DNA of 37,129 nucleotides from contig NZ_JASMRZ010000011.1 of assembly GCF_030462475.1 (NCBI RefSeq), positions 1 through 37,129 on the forward strand, written 5' to 3'. The translations under genes were made by a program, and so were the position numbers. Position 1 is the stretch's first letter; each line of letters begins with the position of its first letter. The DNA is from Variovorax sp. CAN15. Lineage in GTDB: Bacteria; Pseudomonadota; Gammaproteobacteria; Burkholderiales; Burkholderiaceae_C. The notes beneath the pieces are model-generated. The model worked only from the letters and a program-made list of their open reading frames with translations, searched no databases and had not been told where the DNA came from. This document shows positions 17,781-26,190 of the stretch, piece after piece.

Positions 17781-18911
17781 TCAGCTCGTCGGAACCGCAC
17801 CGGCCCGCCCGCGGCGCGACAAGGCCGCCACCACGTAGACCATCACCGCGTAGGGCCACGCCCAGCCCAGCCATTGCGCCAGCCCGTGGAACCGGATGAA
17901 GCGCCCCTGTTCCCAGGTGGCCAGGGTCTGCGCGAAGTACGCGCTCTCGGGCGCCTGGTTCAGCAGGCTCAGCTGCAGCACCAGCCCCATCAGCAGCAGC
18001 GCCGCGCACAGGCGGCGCGGCGCGAACAGCAGCAGCACGCCGGCAAAGAAGGCCGCCGCCATGCCGACCTGCGCCGGCAACCCGAGCCAGGCCCAGGCGT
18101 GTTCCGGCCCGTAGCTCAGCGCCGCCGACAACGCGGAGGCCGCGACGCCGGCCAGCAGGGTCAGAGGCAGCAGCACCGCGCGCTGGACTACCGAGCGCGC
18201 CACCAGATAACCCAGCAGGCACGGCACCAGCGCGCCCAGCATCACGCACAGCAGTTCCACCGCCGGCACCAGTGGCTCGAGTTCGAACTGGCGCAGCGGC
18301 AGCCAGTCGATGAAGGGCGTGTCGAGCAGCCACTCGGAGATCGCCACCTCCAGCCGCTCGAACACCTGCCCCAGCCCGAATGTGACGGCCGCCGGAAAAA
18401 GCAGCGCAAAGGGCCACAGCGCCAGCAGCACCAGCGCGCCGCGCGAGTCCTCGGCGAACCACTGCGAGCGCGCACGGCTCCAGTACGCCACCGCCCCCAG
18501 CCGCTCGAGCCCCGCCGCCAGTACGGCGCCGGCGAGAGCGCCTGCCATGTTCAGCCCCAGGTCCACGTTGGACGGGATGCGCGCGGGCAGGTAGCTCTGC
18601 AGCGTCTCCATGGTGAAGGAAACCGCCGCCCCCGCCACGGTGGCGCGCAGCACCGGGCGCCAGACGCCGGAAACCCGGCCGGCCCGCAGAATCGCCAGGG
18701 CGCACAGAAAGCCGAAGGGCACGTAGCCCGCGACGTTGACCGCGAAGTCGAAACCCGTCCAGTACTTGGGCCAGGGCGCGGACAGATACGCCCAGGGCAC
18801 GATCCCCTGGTCGCGCCAGTCTGCGAACGGATAGAGGCTGGCGTAGACGATCAGCGCTCCGTAGGCGAGCGCCAGCGGGAGCGCGGCGGACTTGTGCTGC
18901 GGCCGATCCAC
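17781..18911 (-). CDS. VanZ-family integral membrane protein
   Basis: The 376-residue protein has about nine to ten hydrophobic helices. The N-terminal half matches the VanZ family: YASLYPFADW, DFAVNVAGYVPFGFL and ETLQSYLPARIPSNVDLGLNMAGALAG are the conserved blocks. VanZ proteins have been linked to teicoplanin resistance in Gram-positive bacteria; the role in Proteobacteria is unknown. The gene lies 19 bases after hemJ, so they are likely co-transcribed. Confidence 0.87.
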   Translation of the reverse strand: MDRPQHKSAALPLALAYGALIVYASLYPFADWRDQGIVPWAYLSAPWPKYWTGFDFAVNVAGYVPFGFLCALAILRAGRVSGVWRPVLRATVAGAAVSFTMETLQSYLPARIPSNVDLGLNMAGALAGAVLAAGLERLGAVAYWSRARSQWFAEDSRGALVLLALWPFALLFPAAVTFGLGQVFERLEVAISEWLLDTPFIDWLPLRQFELEPLVPAVELLCVMLGALVPCLLGYLVARSVVQRAVLLPLTLLAGVAASALSAALSYGPEHAWAWLGLPAQVGMAAAFFAGVLLLFAPRRLCAALLLMGLVLQLSLLNQAPESAYFAQTLATWEQGRFIRFHGLAQWLGWAWPYAVMVYVVAALSRRGRAGAVPTS

Positions 18912-18930
18912 CGTGTCCCCCGGCGCCGGC

Positions 18931-19359
18931 TCAGAACGGCTTGACCACCACCAGGATCACGATACCCAGCAGCAGCAGCACCGGCAGCTCGTTGAACCAG
19001 CGGAACCAGCGGTCGTTGCGCCGGTTCTCGCCGGCCGCGAAGCGGCGCAGCAGCACGCCGCAGCCGTGGTGATAGCCGATCACCACCAGCACGAGTGCCA
19101 GCTTGGCGTGCATCCAGCCGTTGCCCGGGCCGCGCCCGATGCCGTAGCCCAGCCAGAGCCACAGGCCGAAACCGATCGCGGGAACCGCCAGGAAGGTCGT
19201 GAACCTCAGGAGCTTGCGCGCCATGAGCAGCAGGCGCTCGCGCTCGGCCACCGATTCGGGCGGAACCATCGCCAGGTTGACGAAGATCCGGGGCAGGTAG
19301 AAGAGCCCCGCGAACCAGCTTGCAGTGAAGACGATGTGTAGAGATTTGACCCAGAGCAT
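18931..19359 (-). CDS. hemJ: protoporphyrinogen IX oxidase HemJ (CopD/UPF0093 family)
   Basis: The 142-residue, four-helix membrane protein matches the HemJ family, which oxidises protoporphyrinogen IX to protoporphyrin IX, the penultimate step of heme synthesis. The opening LWVKSLHIVFTASWFAGLFYLPR with H8, and K86 in GWMHAKLALV, are the conserved heme-ligand and functional positions in characterised HemJ. It may be annotated simply as a CopD-family protein. hemB lies on the other strand 342 bases away, which supports a heme role. A putative attenuator-like structure sits in the upstream region. Confidence 0.88.
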   Translation of the reverse strand: MLWVKSLHIVFTASWFAGLFYLPRIFVNLAMVPPESVAERERLLLMARKLLRFTTFLAVPAIGFGLWLWLGYGIGRGPGNGWMHAKLALVLVVIGYHHGCGVLLRRFAAGENRRNDRWFRWFNELPVLLLLGIVILVVVKPF

Positions 19360-19427
19360 GGCGGCAGTTTAGTGGCGCGCCCTCTCTGGTACTGCCCGTT
19401 TCCCCGGTACGCACTCGTACGACAGGC
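19360..19427 (-). other. spacer between the putative attenuator and hemJ
   Basis: These 68 bases have no evident promoter, so hemJ transcription may depend on read-through of the terminator at 19428-19458, or on a promoter too weak to see by eye. Confidence 0.35.
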
Positions 19428-19458
19428 AAAAAAAAGCCCGACGTCTTCACGTCGGGCT
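19428..19458 (-). terminator. strong intrinsic terminator upstream of hemJ
   Basis: On the minus strand AGCCCGACGT and ACGTCGGGCT form a perfect 10-bp stem around a GAAG tetraloop, followed by eight T. It lies upstream of the hemJ start, not behind any gene, so it ends either a small RNA or a hemJ leader. Confidence 0.88.
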
Positions 19459-19531
19459 GGGAAGCCCTTTTGCTGTCACACATCAAGGCACCCGCTCAGG
19501 GAGGAAAAGCGGGGAGCGGCAAGCCGCCCGC
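19428..19531 (-). ncRNA. candidate small RNA or hemJ transcription attenuator (about 104 nt)
   Basis: The unit runs from a predicted minus-strand promoter (19537-19565) to the terminator at 19428-19458 and has no open frame of note. The 5' part can fold as a GCGGG/CCCGC hairpin. A pyrimidine-rich stretch TTTTCCTCCCT (19498-19508) is complementary to a strong Shine-Dalgarno sequence. Just before the terminator, GGGCT-TCCC-AGCCC (19454-19467) forms a hairpin that uses five bases of the terminator's left arm, so the two are mutually exclusive, as in antiterminator/terminator switches. A second GAGCGGG could compete for the CCCGCT of the first hairpin. It does not match an RNA family that I know. 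Confidence 0.5.
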
Positions 19532-19536
19532 TTCAG

Positions 19537-19565
19537 AATTTAACAAAGACGAAACAAGGTTTCAA
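19537..19565 (-). promoter_or_regulatory. predicted minus-strand promoter for the hemJ leader or sRNA
   Basis: A -10 box TAAATT (19537-19542) and a -35 box TTGAAA (19560-19565) are separated by 17 bases. The start would be near 19530. Confidence 0.5.
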
Positions 19566-19583
19566 GCGACTGGGGCACTTTCT

Positions 19584-20715
<1,132 letters not shown>

Positions 20716-20734
20716 CGGCGCGCCGAAGCCGGGC

Positions 20735-21913
20735 ATGCGCATCTTCGAAATCAACCGCTCGCAGGTCAGCGAGCACGCCGCGCTGGCGCCGCTGACCGTG
20801 CCGGGCGCCTGCGGTGCCAGCGGCTACCTCTGGATCTCGCTCACGCGGGATGAATTCCGGGCCTCGCTGGCCGAGGTGCAGCAGATATTGCAGACGCTGT
20901 GCCTTACGCAGCTGGTCGACCTGCACGTGGCCGACCTGCTCAACGACCAGCTGCCCTCGCATTACGACTACACCTCGCTCTACGACGTGCTGGTATTCCG
21001 GCGGCTGGCCAACGGCCAGGCCGCTTTGGGAAACGGCAAGGGCAATGGCAACGAAGCCCCTGCGGCCGCCCCTGCTCCCGTCACGGCCGCCGGGTCCCGT
21101 CAGCCCCGCAGCGGTCCGCCCGTGCTGCGCCGCGTCGACACCCGGCCGGTAGGTTTCGCCGTGTTCGACCGCGTCCTGCTGTCGGTGCACCCCGAGGACG
21201 GCGCGGTGCGCGACGCCTTCGCCGCCCGGCTGCTGGCCGCCGCCTCGGCCGACGGCGGCACCCCGGCGCTCGACGTGCGCGCCACCTCGGCCCGCCTGCC
21301 GACCGGCCCCGCGGACCTGATGCTGCGCGTCATCAACCAGATCGTCGACGGCTATCTAGACCTGCGGCGCGAGCTCACCAAGCAGCTCGACCACTGGCAG
21401 ACCGAGCTGATCGACCCGCGCAGCCGCTTCACCAACTGGGGGGCGCTGATGGAGGCGCGCCAGTCGCTGCACCATCTGGACGAGATCTGCGAGGACCAGC
21501 GCGCCGCCATGCAAGACTGGATCGACTCGCTGGAAACGCTCCCCGCGCCCAAGGGCGAGGCGGAACAGCGCGATCGGGAGCTCATCATGATCCGCAGCCG
21601 CGACGTACTCGAGCACATCGAGCGCGTGGCGCACCACGTGCATCGGCTGGAGCAGAACGCCGAGACGGCCGTGCAGATGCACTTCAGCGTCCAGGGCCAC
21701 CGCGCCAACGACATCATGCGTGTGCTGACGGTGCTCACCGCCGTGTTCCTGCCGCTGAACCTCATCGCGGGCATCTTCGGCATGAACTTCGAGTTCATCC
21801 CGCTGGTGCACAAGGCCGACGGCTTCTGGATCGCGATGACTTCCATGCTGGTCATTGCCGTGCTGCTGGTCGTCATCTTCTGGCGCAAGCGCTACCTCGC
21901 CCGCACGCGCTGA
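20735..21913 (+). CDS. corA: CorA-family divalent cation transporter
   Basis: The 392-residue protein has a cytoplasmic N-terminal domain, long helices (about 215-325) and two C-terminal membrane helices. The signature GMN at 349-351, in IFGMNFEF at the end of helix 1, is the selectivity motif of CorA magnesium channels. A low-complexity insert rich in Gly, Ala and Pro (about 94-125) interrupts the N-terminal domain. Whether it carries Mg or another ion such as Zn (as in ZntB) is not decided by sequence. Co-transcription with hemB is likely, and a magnesium-type HemB makes the pairing sensible. Confidence 0.88.
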   Translation: MRIFEINRSQVSEHAALAPLTVPGACGASGYLWISLTRDEFRASLAEVQQILQTLCLTQLVDLHVADLLNDQLPSHYDYTSLYDVLVFRRLANGQAALGNGKGNGNEAPAAAPAPVTAAGSRQPRSGPPVLRRVDTRPVGFAVFDRVLLSVHPEDGAVRDAFAARLLAAASADGGTPALDVRATSARLPTGPADLMLRVINQIVDGYLDLRRELTKQLDHWQTELIDPRSRFTNWGALMEARQSLHHLDEICEDQRAAMQDWIDSLETLPAPKGEAEQRDRELIMIRSRDVLEHIERVAHHVHRLEQNAETAVQMHFSVQGHRANDIMRVLTVLTAVFLPLNLIAGIFGMNFEFIPLVHKADGFWIAMTSMLVIAVLLVVIFWRKRYLARTR

Positions 21914-21935
21914 GCGCAAACTTTGCGCCAAAAGC

Positions 21936-21968
21936 AAGAGGGCCACGCTTTCGCGTGGCCCTCTTTCA
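21936..21968. terminator. bidirectional terminator between the corA-type gene and the small exported gene
   Basis: A 13-bp stem AAGAGGGCCACGC / GCGTGGCCCTCTT around TTTC lies between convergent genes. It can end both transcripts, although the T-runs are short. Confidence 0.8.
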
Positions 21969-21995
21969 TTGCTGCAGTCCCGAGGACCGCCTCAA

Positions 21996-22364
21996 TTACT
22001 TGGCGGTAGCGCCAGCGCCTTGCTGGGCCTGGACGCGCACGTCCATCGGGTGGGGCATGGTCGAGATGACCTTGCTGTTGACGCGCGAACCGCCGGTCAC
22101 GTTCTGGTCGGGAGCGTAGGCGGTGCGAACGGCTTCGGCTTCGACGATCGAACGGTCCTTCGACACGGCAACCGTTTCGGCGCCGCGCGAGCCGCGCACG
22201 ACGTTCTGGTTCGGAGCCGACGCGGTACGCACGGCTTCGGCGTTGACTTCGTCGCGGCTCTTGGTCGAGACGGCGGTGTTCACGCCTTGGTAGGTTTCAG
22301 CCTGGGCACCGGTGGCGGCGAGCAGGGCGAGGGTGGCGGCAGCGAGGATTTGCGAGGTCTTCAT
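21996..22364 (-). CDS. small exported repeat protein A (unknown function)
   Basis: The 122-residue protein has a clean Sec signal peptide (1-22, ending AQA). The mature part holds two copies of a unit of about 30 residues (about 36-66 and 69-99), with consensus R-x-x-V-x-A-E-A-V-R-T-A-x-A-P-N/D-Q-N-V followed by G-S-R. I do not recognise a named domain. ATG 22364 is chosen because AGGAG lies eight bases upstream; ATG 22370 would be too close to it. Gene B (22584-22913) is a paralogue. A GAAACAATGG-containing motif lies 120 bases upstream and recurs upstream of gene B. Confidence 0.8.
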   Translation of the reverse strand: MKTSQILAAATLALLAATGAQAETYQGVNTAVSTKSRDEVNAEAVRTASAPNQNVVRGSRGAETVAVSKDRSIVEAEAVRTAYAPDQNVTGGSRVNSKVISTMPHPMDVRVQAQQGAGATAK

Positions 22365-22484
22365 GTTCATTTCTCCTAGGGTGTTCGTTGGATGGTTCGT
22401 CCACCAGGCCTGCTGGTTCGCGAGCCTGTGCGGCGAGTTTCCGGGGGAACGGCATTGCCGGAACACCCGGTTCAGAGACACCGT

Positions 22485-22506
22485 GTTTCCTCTATTGAAA
22501 CAATGG
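22485..22506. promoter_or_regulatory. candidate operator, copy 1 (upstream of exported protein A)
   Basis: The 22-base site is a dyad GTTTCC...GAAAC ending in CAATGG. It agrees with the site at 23015-23036 at 15 of 22 positions, including an uninterrupted GAAACAATGG, and lies 121 bases upstream of the gene A start. A LysR-type binding site is the simplest reading. Confidence 0.45.
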
Positions 22507-22527
22507 CGACATGAAGGCATGCAAAGC

Positions 22528-22560
22528 AAAAAGCCGGGCCCGGTTCGCACCGGCCCGGCC
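22528..22560 (-). terminator. intrinsic terminator behind exported protein B
   Basis: On the minus strand a GC-rich stem (GCCGGGC.../...GCCCGGC) with one bulge is followed by TTTTT. It lies 24 bases after the stop of gene B, so gene A has its own promoter. Confidence 0.75.
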
Positions 22561-22583
22561 TTGTCTGGGGGAAGACTTCCGGC

Positions 22584-22913
22584 CTAGCGTCCGGCGCGCT
22601 GGAACTGGGCCGGCACTTCACTGTTGACGAAGGCGCGGCGGTCCAGGTTCTGGTTCGGCGCATGGGCTGCGGCCACGGCCTCGGCACGGACCAAGGCCCG
22701 GTCACGGGAACCGGGCCGCGAGATCAGCGGCGCCGCGACCACGTCGCCGTAGACATTGCCGTCGCGCGCCGCGGCGTCGGCTTCGGCCGACACGGCACTG
22801 CGGCTGGTGACGGCCTTGAGCGGCTGGACAGGCTCGAAGCCCTGCGCCAGCGCGCCGCCGGAAGCGGCGAGGAGCGACAGGGCAGCGGCGGCGATGATCT
22901 TCGGGGTCTTCAT
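22584..22913 (-). CDS. small exported repeat protein B (paralogue of A)
   Basis: The 109-residue protein has a signal peptide (1-24, ending ALA-Q) and a repeat related to gene A: SRSAVSAEADAAA (about 37-49) and DRALVRAEAVAAAHAPNQN (71-89), followed by FVNSEV, matching RVNSKV in A. Function unknown. ATG 22913 has an AAGGAA site. It diverges from the LysR gene over 133 bases, the usual arrangement of a LysR regulator and its target. Confidence 0.78.
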   Translation of the reverse strand: MKTPKIIAAAALSLLAASGGALAQGFEPVQPLKAVTSRSAVSAEADAAARDGNVYGDVVAAPLISRPGSRDRALVRAEAVAAAHAPNQNLDRRAFVNSEVPAQFQRAGR

Positions 22914-23014
22914 TCCAGTTCCTTCCAACGGCCCAGCCGGGCTGGCGACGTCGGCGCGTAGCGCAAGTGTCGCCCAGCCCGGCCAGGCAAAACCCGGGAG
23001 AATCGAACCTTCGC

Positions 23015-23036
23015 GTTCCCAAAACGGAAACAATGG
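23015..23036. promoter_or_regulatory. candidate operator, copy 2 (lysR / exported protein B)
   Basis: This site is the partner of 22485-22506: GTTCCC...GGAAAC with the same CAATGG end. It lies 102 bases upstream of gene B and just before the LysR start, so it could serve both divergent genes. Confidence 0.45.
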
Positions 23037-23046
23037 ACCCATCCAC

Positions 23047-23961
23047 ATGGACAGCCTCGATCTGATCAGAACCTTCCGGGAGGTCGCCTCGCACGGCAGC
23101 TTCTCCCAGGCAGCCAAGAGGCTGGACATGTCGAAGGCCACCGTCAGCAAGTATGTGGCCGAGCTGGAAACCCGCTTCGGGGTGCGCCTTCTGAACCGCT
23201 CCACCCGCTCCGTGAGCCTCACCGACGCCGGCCAGTTGCTGCTGGAGCGCAGCACGCCGGTACTGGAGATGGTCGAACTCACTCAGGCGGAGCTTCAGGA
23301 GCGCGCCAGCCAGCCCGGCGGCCGGCTGCGCATCTCGGCGCCGCACGGCATGGGCAACGGCGAGTTCCCGAACCTGCTGGCCGACTTCATGCGCTACTAC
23401 CCCGACGTGAGCATCAGCCTGCAGCTCACCAACCGCACCGTCGACCTTGCCGAGGAAGGCATCGACGTCGACATCCGCAGCGGTCCCGTGGAAGACGCCA
23501 ACCTCATCGTGCGCAAGCTTCGGCTCATGGACATGGTGGTCTGCGCCTCGCCCGTCTACTGGAAGAAGCACGGCAAGCCCGAGCATCCGCGCGACCTGGC
23601 CAACCACGAGGCCCTCACCCACTCGCTGCTCGGCGCCCAGCCGGTATGGCGCTTCGACGACGGTGGCCAGCCGCTGGACGTGCAGGTCAAAAGCCGCATG
23701 GACTGCACCGAGGGCGCCCCGTTGATCCGCGTCGCGATGCGCGGCTTCGGCGTGATCTACCTGCCCTCGATCCTCGTGCAGTCGCACATCGAGCAAGGCG
23801 AACTGGTGCCGGTGCTGCAGGGCTACACGCGCAAGGACATGTGGCTCTCGGCCGCGTACCTGCAACGGCGCCACAACAGCGCCGCGCTGCGCGCGCTGCT
23901 CGATTTCCTGCAGACCCGCGTGGGCGACGGGCCCGGCCTCAAGCGCAAGCCGGCGTCCTGA
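23047..23961 (+). CDS. LysR-family transcriptional regulator
   Basis: The 304-residue protein has an N-terminal winged helix-turn-helix (about 1-60: FSQAAKRLDMSKATVSKYVAELE then LLNRSTRSVSLT) and a C-terminal substrate-binding-type effector domain (about 90-290). The effector is unknown. The ATG at 23047 opens the standard LysR start MDSLDLIRTFREVASHGSF; the frame upstream is open but lies across gene B. Divergence from gene B and the shared motif suggest that it controls genes A and B as well as itself. Confidence 0.93.
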   Translation: MDSLDLIRTFREVASHGSFSQAAKRLDMSKATVSKYVAELETRFGVRLLNRSTRSVSLTDAGQLLLERSTPVLEMVELTQAELQERASQPGGRLRISAPHGMGNGEFPNLLADFMRYYPDVSISLQLTNRTVDLAEEGIDVDIRSGPVEDANLIVRKLRLMDMVVCASPVYWKKHGKPEHPRDLANHEALTHSLLGAQPVWRFDDGGQPLDVQVKSRMDCTEGAPLIRVAMRGFGVIYLPSILVQSHIEQGELVPVLQGYTRKDMWLSAAYLQRRHNSAALRALLDFLQTRVGDGPGLKRKPAS

Positions 23962-23970
23962 GAAACAAGA

Positions 23971-24000
23971 AAGAAAGCCCGGCATGCACCGGGCTTTCTT
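23971..24000. terminator. bidirectional terminator between lysR and the dienelactone hydrolase gene
   Basis: A 12-bp stem AAGAAAGCCCGG / CCGGGCTTTCTT around CATGCA sits between convergent genes, 9 bases after the LysR stop. Confidence 0.85.
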
Positions 24001-24031
24001 CATTCGCGAGCGAAGAGGAAAGAGAAAGGCG

Positions 24032-24715
24032 TCAGCCGAGATGCTTCGCGAAGAACGCCAGCGTGCGCTCGCGCGCCAGCCTGGCCGCGTCGGCGTCGTA
24101 GGAGCCACGCTGGTCGCAGTTGAAGCCGTGGCCCACCGGGTAGACGTGCACTTCCACTTCGGGATGCGCCTTCTTGAACGCCTCGATGGTGTCCAGCGGA
24201 ATCCAGTGGTCCTGGTTGCCGAAGTGGGCCAGCACCGGCACCTTGGGCTGGCGCGCCGTTTCTTCCGGCGAGGTCATGCCGCCGCCGTAGTAGGGCACCG
24301 CCGCCGACAGGCCCGGCAGCAGCGCGGCAGCCCGCCACGTCAGCAGGCCGCCCCAGCAGTAGCCGACGATGCCGACCTTGCCGGCCTTCGACGCGTAGGC
24401 GATGGCAGCTTCGATGTCCTGCAGCACGCCCGGCGCCGGCAGCGCCTCGACCGCCGTCTTCAGGCCGAAGCCGTTCTTCATGTCGTCTTCCGAATAGCCC
24501 AGCTCCACGCCCGGCTTGACGCGCTGGAAGGTGGCAGGCGCCACGGCGAGGTAGCCCTCGGCCGCGTAGCCGTCGGCCACCGAGCGGATGTGCGAGTTCA
24601 CGCCGAATATTTCCTGCACCACGACCACCGCGCCGCGCGGTTTGCCGGCCGGCTCGGCCACGTAGGCGGGAAAGCCAAGGCCGTCCTTGGCCTTGAGATC
24701 GATGAATTGACCCAT
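24032..24715 (-). CDS. dienelactone hydrolase family protein
   Basis: The 227-residue alpha/beta hydrolase has the dienelactone-hydrolase triad C120 (GYCWGG), D169 (GNQDHWIP) and H196 (GHGFNC), with E35 in the VVVQEIFGVN segment. Founding members open dienelactone in chloroaromatic degradation, but most relatives have other ester or lactone substrates. It has an AAGGAG ribosome site and lies 49 bases after the DsbA-family isomerase gene on the same strand, so the two may form an operon. Confidence 0.9.
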   Translation of the reverse strand: MGQFIDLKAKDGLGFPAYVAEPAGKPRGAVVVVQEIFGVNSHIRSVADGYAAEGYLAVAPATFQRVKPGVELGYSEDDMKNGFGLKTAVEALPAPGVLQDIEAAIAYASKAGKVGIVGYCWGGLLTWRAAALLPGLSAAVPYYGGGMTSPEETARQPKVPVLAHFGNQDHWIPLDTIEAFKKAHPEVEVHVYPVGHGFNCDQRGSYDADAARLARERTLAFFAKHLG

Positions 24716-24764
24716 GTTGTCTTGCTCCTTGATGGCATCCGGTGAGAGGAAAAGGATGCCGGGG

Positions 24765-25367
24765 TTACGGGCGCAGCGCCCGCTCGACGAAGTCGAGGCG
24801 GTCCTGCCCCCAGAAAATTTCGCCGTCGATCACGTAGCTCGGCGCGCCGAACACCTGAATGTCGATGGCCTCCTGCGTGTAGGCCTCGTAGCGCTCCTGC
24901 ACCGCCTGGCTCTGCGACTGCTCGCCGCGCTTGGGCGACAGCCCGCATTCGACCACCAGCGAATCGAGCACCTTCGGATCGCCGATGTTGCGCTCCTGCA
25001 CCCACACGGCCTGGAACACCGCCGCGCACATGCGCATGGCGGCCTCGGCGCCGTCGTGCATGTCGACCGCGATGATGAGCCGCGCCGCGTCGTCGCCCGC
25101 CACCGGAAAGAACTTCGGCTTGACGTTCAGCGGCAGCCCCAGGTGTTTCGAGTAGCGCGCCAGGTCGACCAGCCGGTAGGCCTGGCGCTGCGGCGCCCGC
25201 TTGCCCAGCGGCAGCCCGCCCGACACCGGGAAAACGCTGCCCATGTCGATGGGCCGCACCCGAACCGTGGCGCCCGCAGCCGCCGCGATCGCCTCGAAGC
25301 GGGAATGCCCCAGATATGTCCACGGGCTCTGTGGCGCAAAGTAATAGTCGATCGTCTTGGTGCTCAT
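24765..25367 (-). CDS. DsbA-family isomerase (2-hydroxychromene-2-carboxylate isomerase type)
   Basis: The 200-residue protein has the thioredoxin-fold/helical architecture of the kappa-class GST-like isomerases. The catalytic serine lies in FAPQSPWTYLG (about S15), replacing the CXXC of true DsbA. The C-terminal block VFGAPSYVIDGEIFWGQDRLDFVERAL is characteristic. In naphthalene degradation the family isomerises 2-hydroxychromene-2-carboxylate with glutathione; no other ring-degradation genes are nearby, so the substrate is open. ATG 25367 is preferred over 25373 on ribosome-site spacing. Confidence 0.88.
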   Translation of the reverse strand: MSTKTIDYYFAPQSPWTYLGHSRFEAIAAAAGATVRVRPIDMGSVFPVSGGLPLGKRAPQRQAYRLVDLARYSKHLGLPLNVKPKFFPVAGDDAARLIIAVDMHDGAEAAMRMCAAVFQAVWVQERNIGDPKVLDSLVVECGLSPKRGEQSQSQAVQERYEAYTQEAIDIQVFGAPSYVIDGEIFWGQDRLDFVERALRP

Positions 25368-25441
25368 GCGCATGCCCCCGGGTGATGTAATCCAAGCCAG
25401 TCGTTTTAACTGACACGCAGTTTCTCTGCAGGAGGTGGGTT

Positions 25442-26188
25442 TTGGACCAGGTGCTATTGATCACGGGCGGCGGCCGGGGCATCGGCGCGGCCACGGCCCT
25501 GCTCGCGGCCAGCCGCGGCTACGCGGTGGCCGTCAACTACGCCACCAACTCGCTGGCCGCCGACGAAGTGGTGCGCACCATCCGTGACAACGGCGGCAAC
25601 GCCATGGCCGTGCAGGCCGACGTGGGCGACGAGGCGCAGGTCCTGGCCATGTTCCAGAAGGTCGACGCCCGCTTCGGCCGCCTTACCGCGCTGGTCAACA
25701 ACGCCGGCGTGGTCGACGTGACGGCGCGCGTCGACGAGATGAGCGTCGCGCGGCTGGAGCGCATGTTCCGCATCAACGTGATCGGCAGCTTCGTCTGCGC
25801 GCGCGAGGCGGTGCGGCGCATGAGCACGCGCTACGGCGGCTCGGGCGGCGCCATCGTCAACATCTCCAGCGGCGCCGCGCGGCTGGGCTCGCCGGGCCAG
25901 TACGTCGACTACGCCGCGAGCAAGGGCGCCATCGACACCTTCACCATCGGCCTGGCCAAGGAGGTGGCGGAAGAAGGCATCCGCGTCAACGCGGTGCGCC
26001 CGGGCCTGATCGACACCGAGATCCACGCCTCGGGCGGCCTGCCCGACCGCGCCTTCGAACTCGCGCCCACCGTGCCGATGAAGCGCACCGGCACCGCCGA
26101 GGAGATCGCCGGCGCCATCCTGTGGCTGCTGTCGCCCGAGGCCAGCTACACCACCACCGCCCTGCTCGACGTCACCGGAGGCCGCTGA
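25442..26188 (+). CDS. SDR-family oxidoreductase (TTG start)
   Basis: The 248-residue protein is a classical short-chain dehydrogenase: cofactor loop TGGGRGIG (8-15), NNAG (86-89), catalytic S142 or S143, Y157 and K161. It reduces or oxidises a carbonyl/alcohol with NAD(P); the substrate is unknown. The only start that fits the family's N-terminus is TTG 25442, supported by a near-perfect AGGAGGTG site seven bases upstream. The marC-type gene follows two bases after its stop. Confidence 0.92.
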   Translation: MDQVLLITGGGRGIGAATALLAASRGYAVAVNYATNSLAADEVVRTIRDNGGNAMAVQADVGDEAQVLAMFQKVDARFGRLTALVNNAGVVDVTARVDEMSVARLERMFRINVIGSFVCAREAVRRMSTRYGGSGGAIVNISSGAARLGSPGQYVDYAASKGAIDTFTIGLAKEVAEEGIRVNAVRPGLIDTEIHASGGLPDRAFELAPTVPMKRTGTAEEIAGAILWLLSPEASYTTTALLDVTGGR

Positions 26189-26190
26189 GC

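Noticed and set aside
18931..19359. Assignment of the 142-residue protein as a copper-resistance CopD
   Set aside because: It matches the HemJ branch (short four-helix form, H8 and K86 context) and lies next to hemB; a true CopD fusion would be longer.
22990..23010. GGTTCGATTCTC-like sequence on the minus strand, resembling a tRNA T-arm
   Set aside because: The flanking bases do not form a T-stem, and no acceptor or anticodon arm can be drawn around it.
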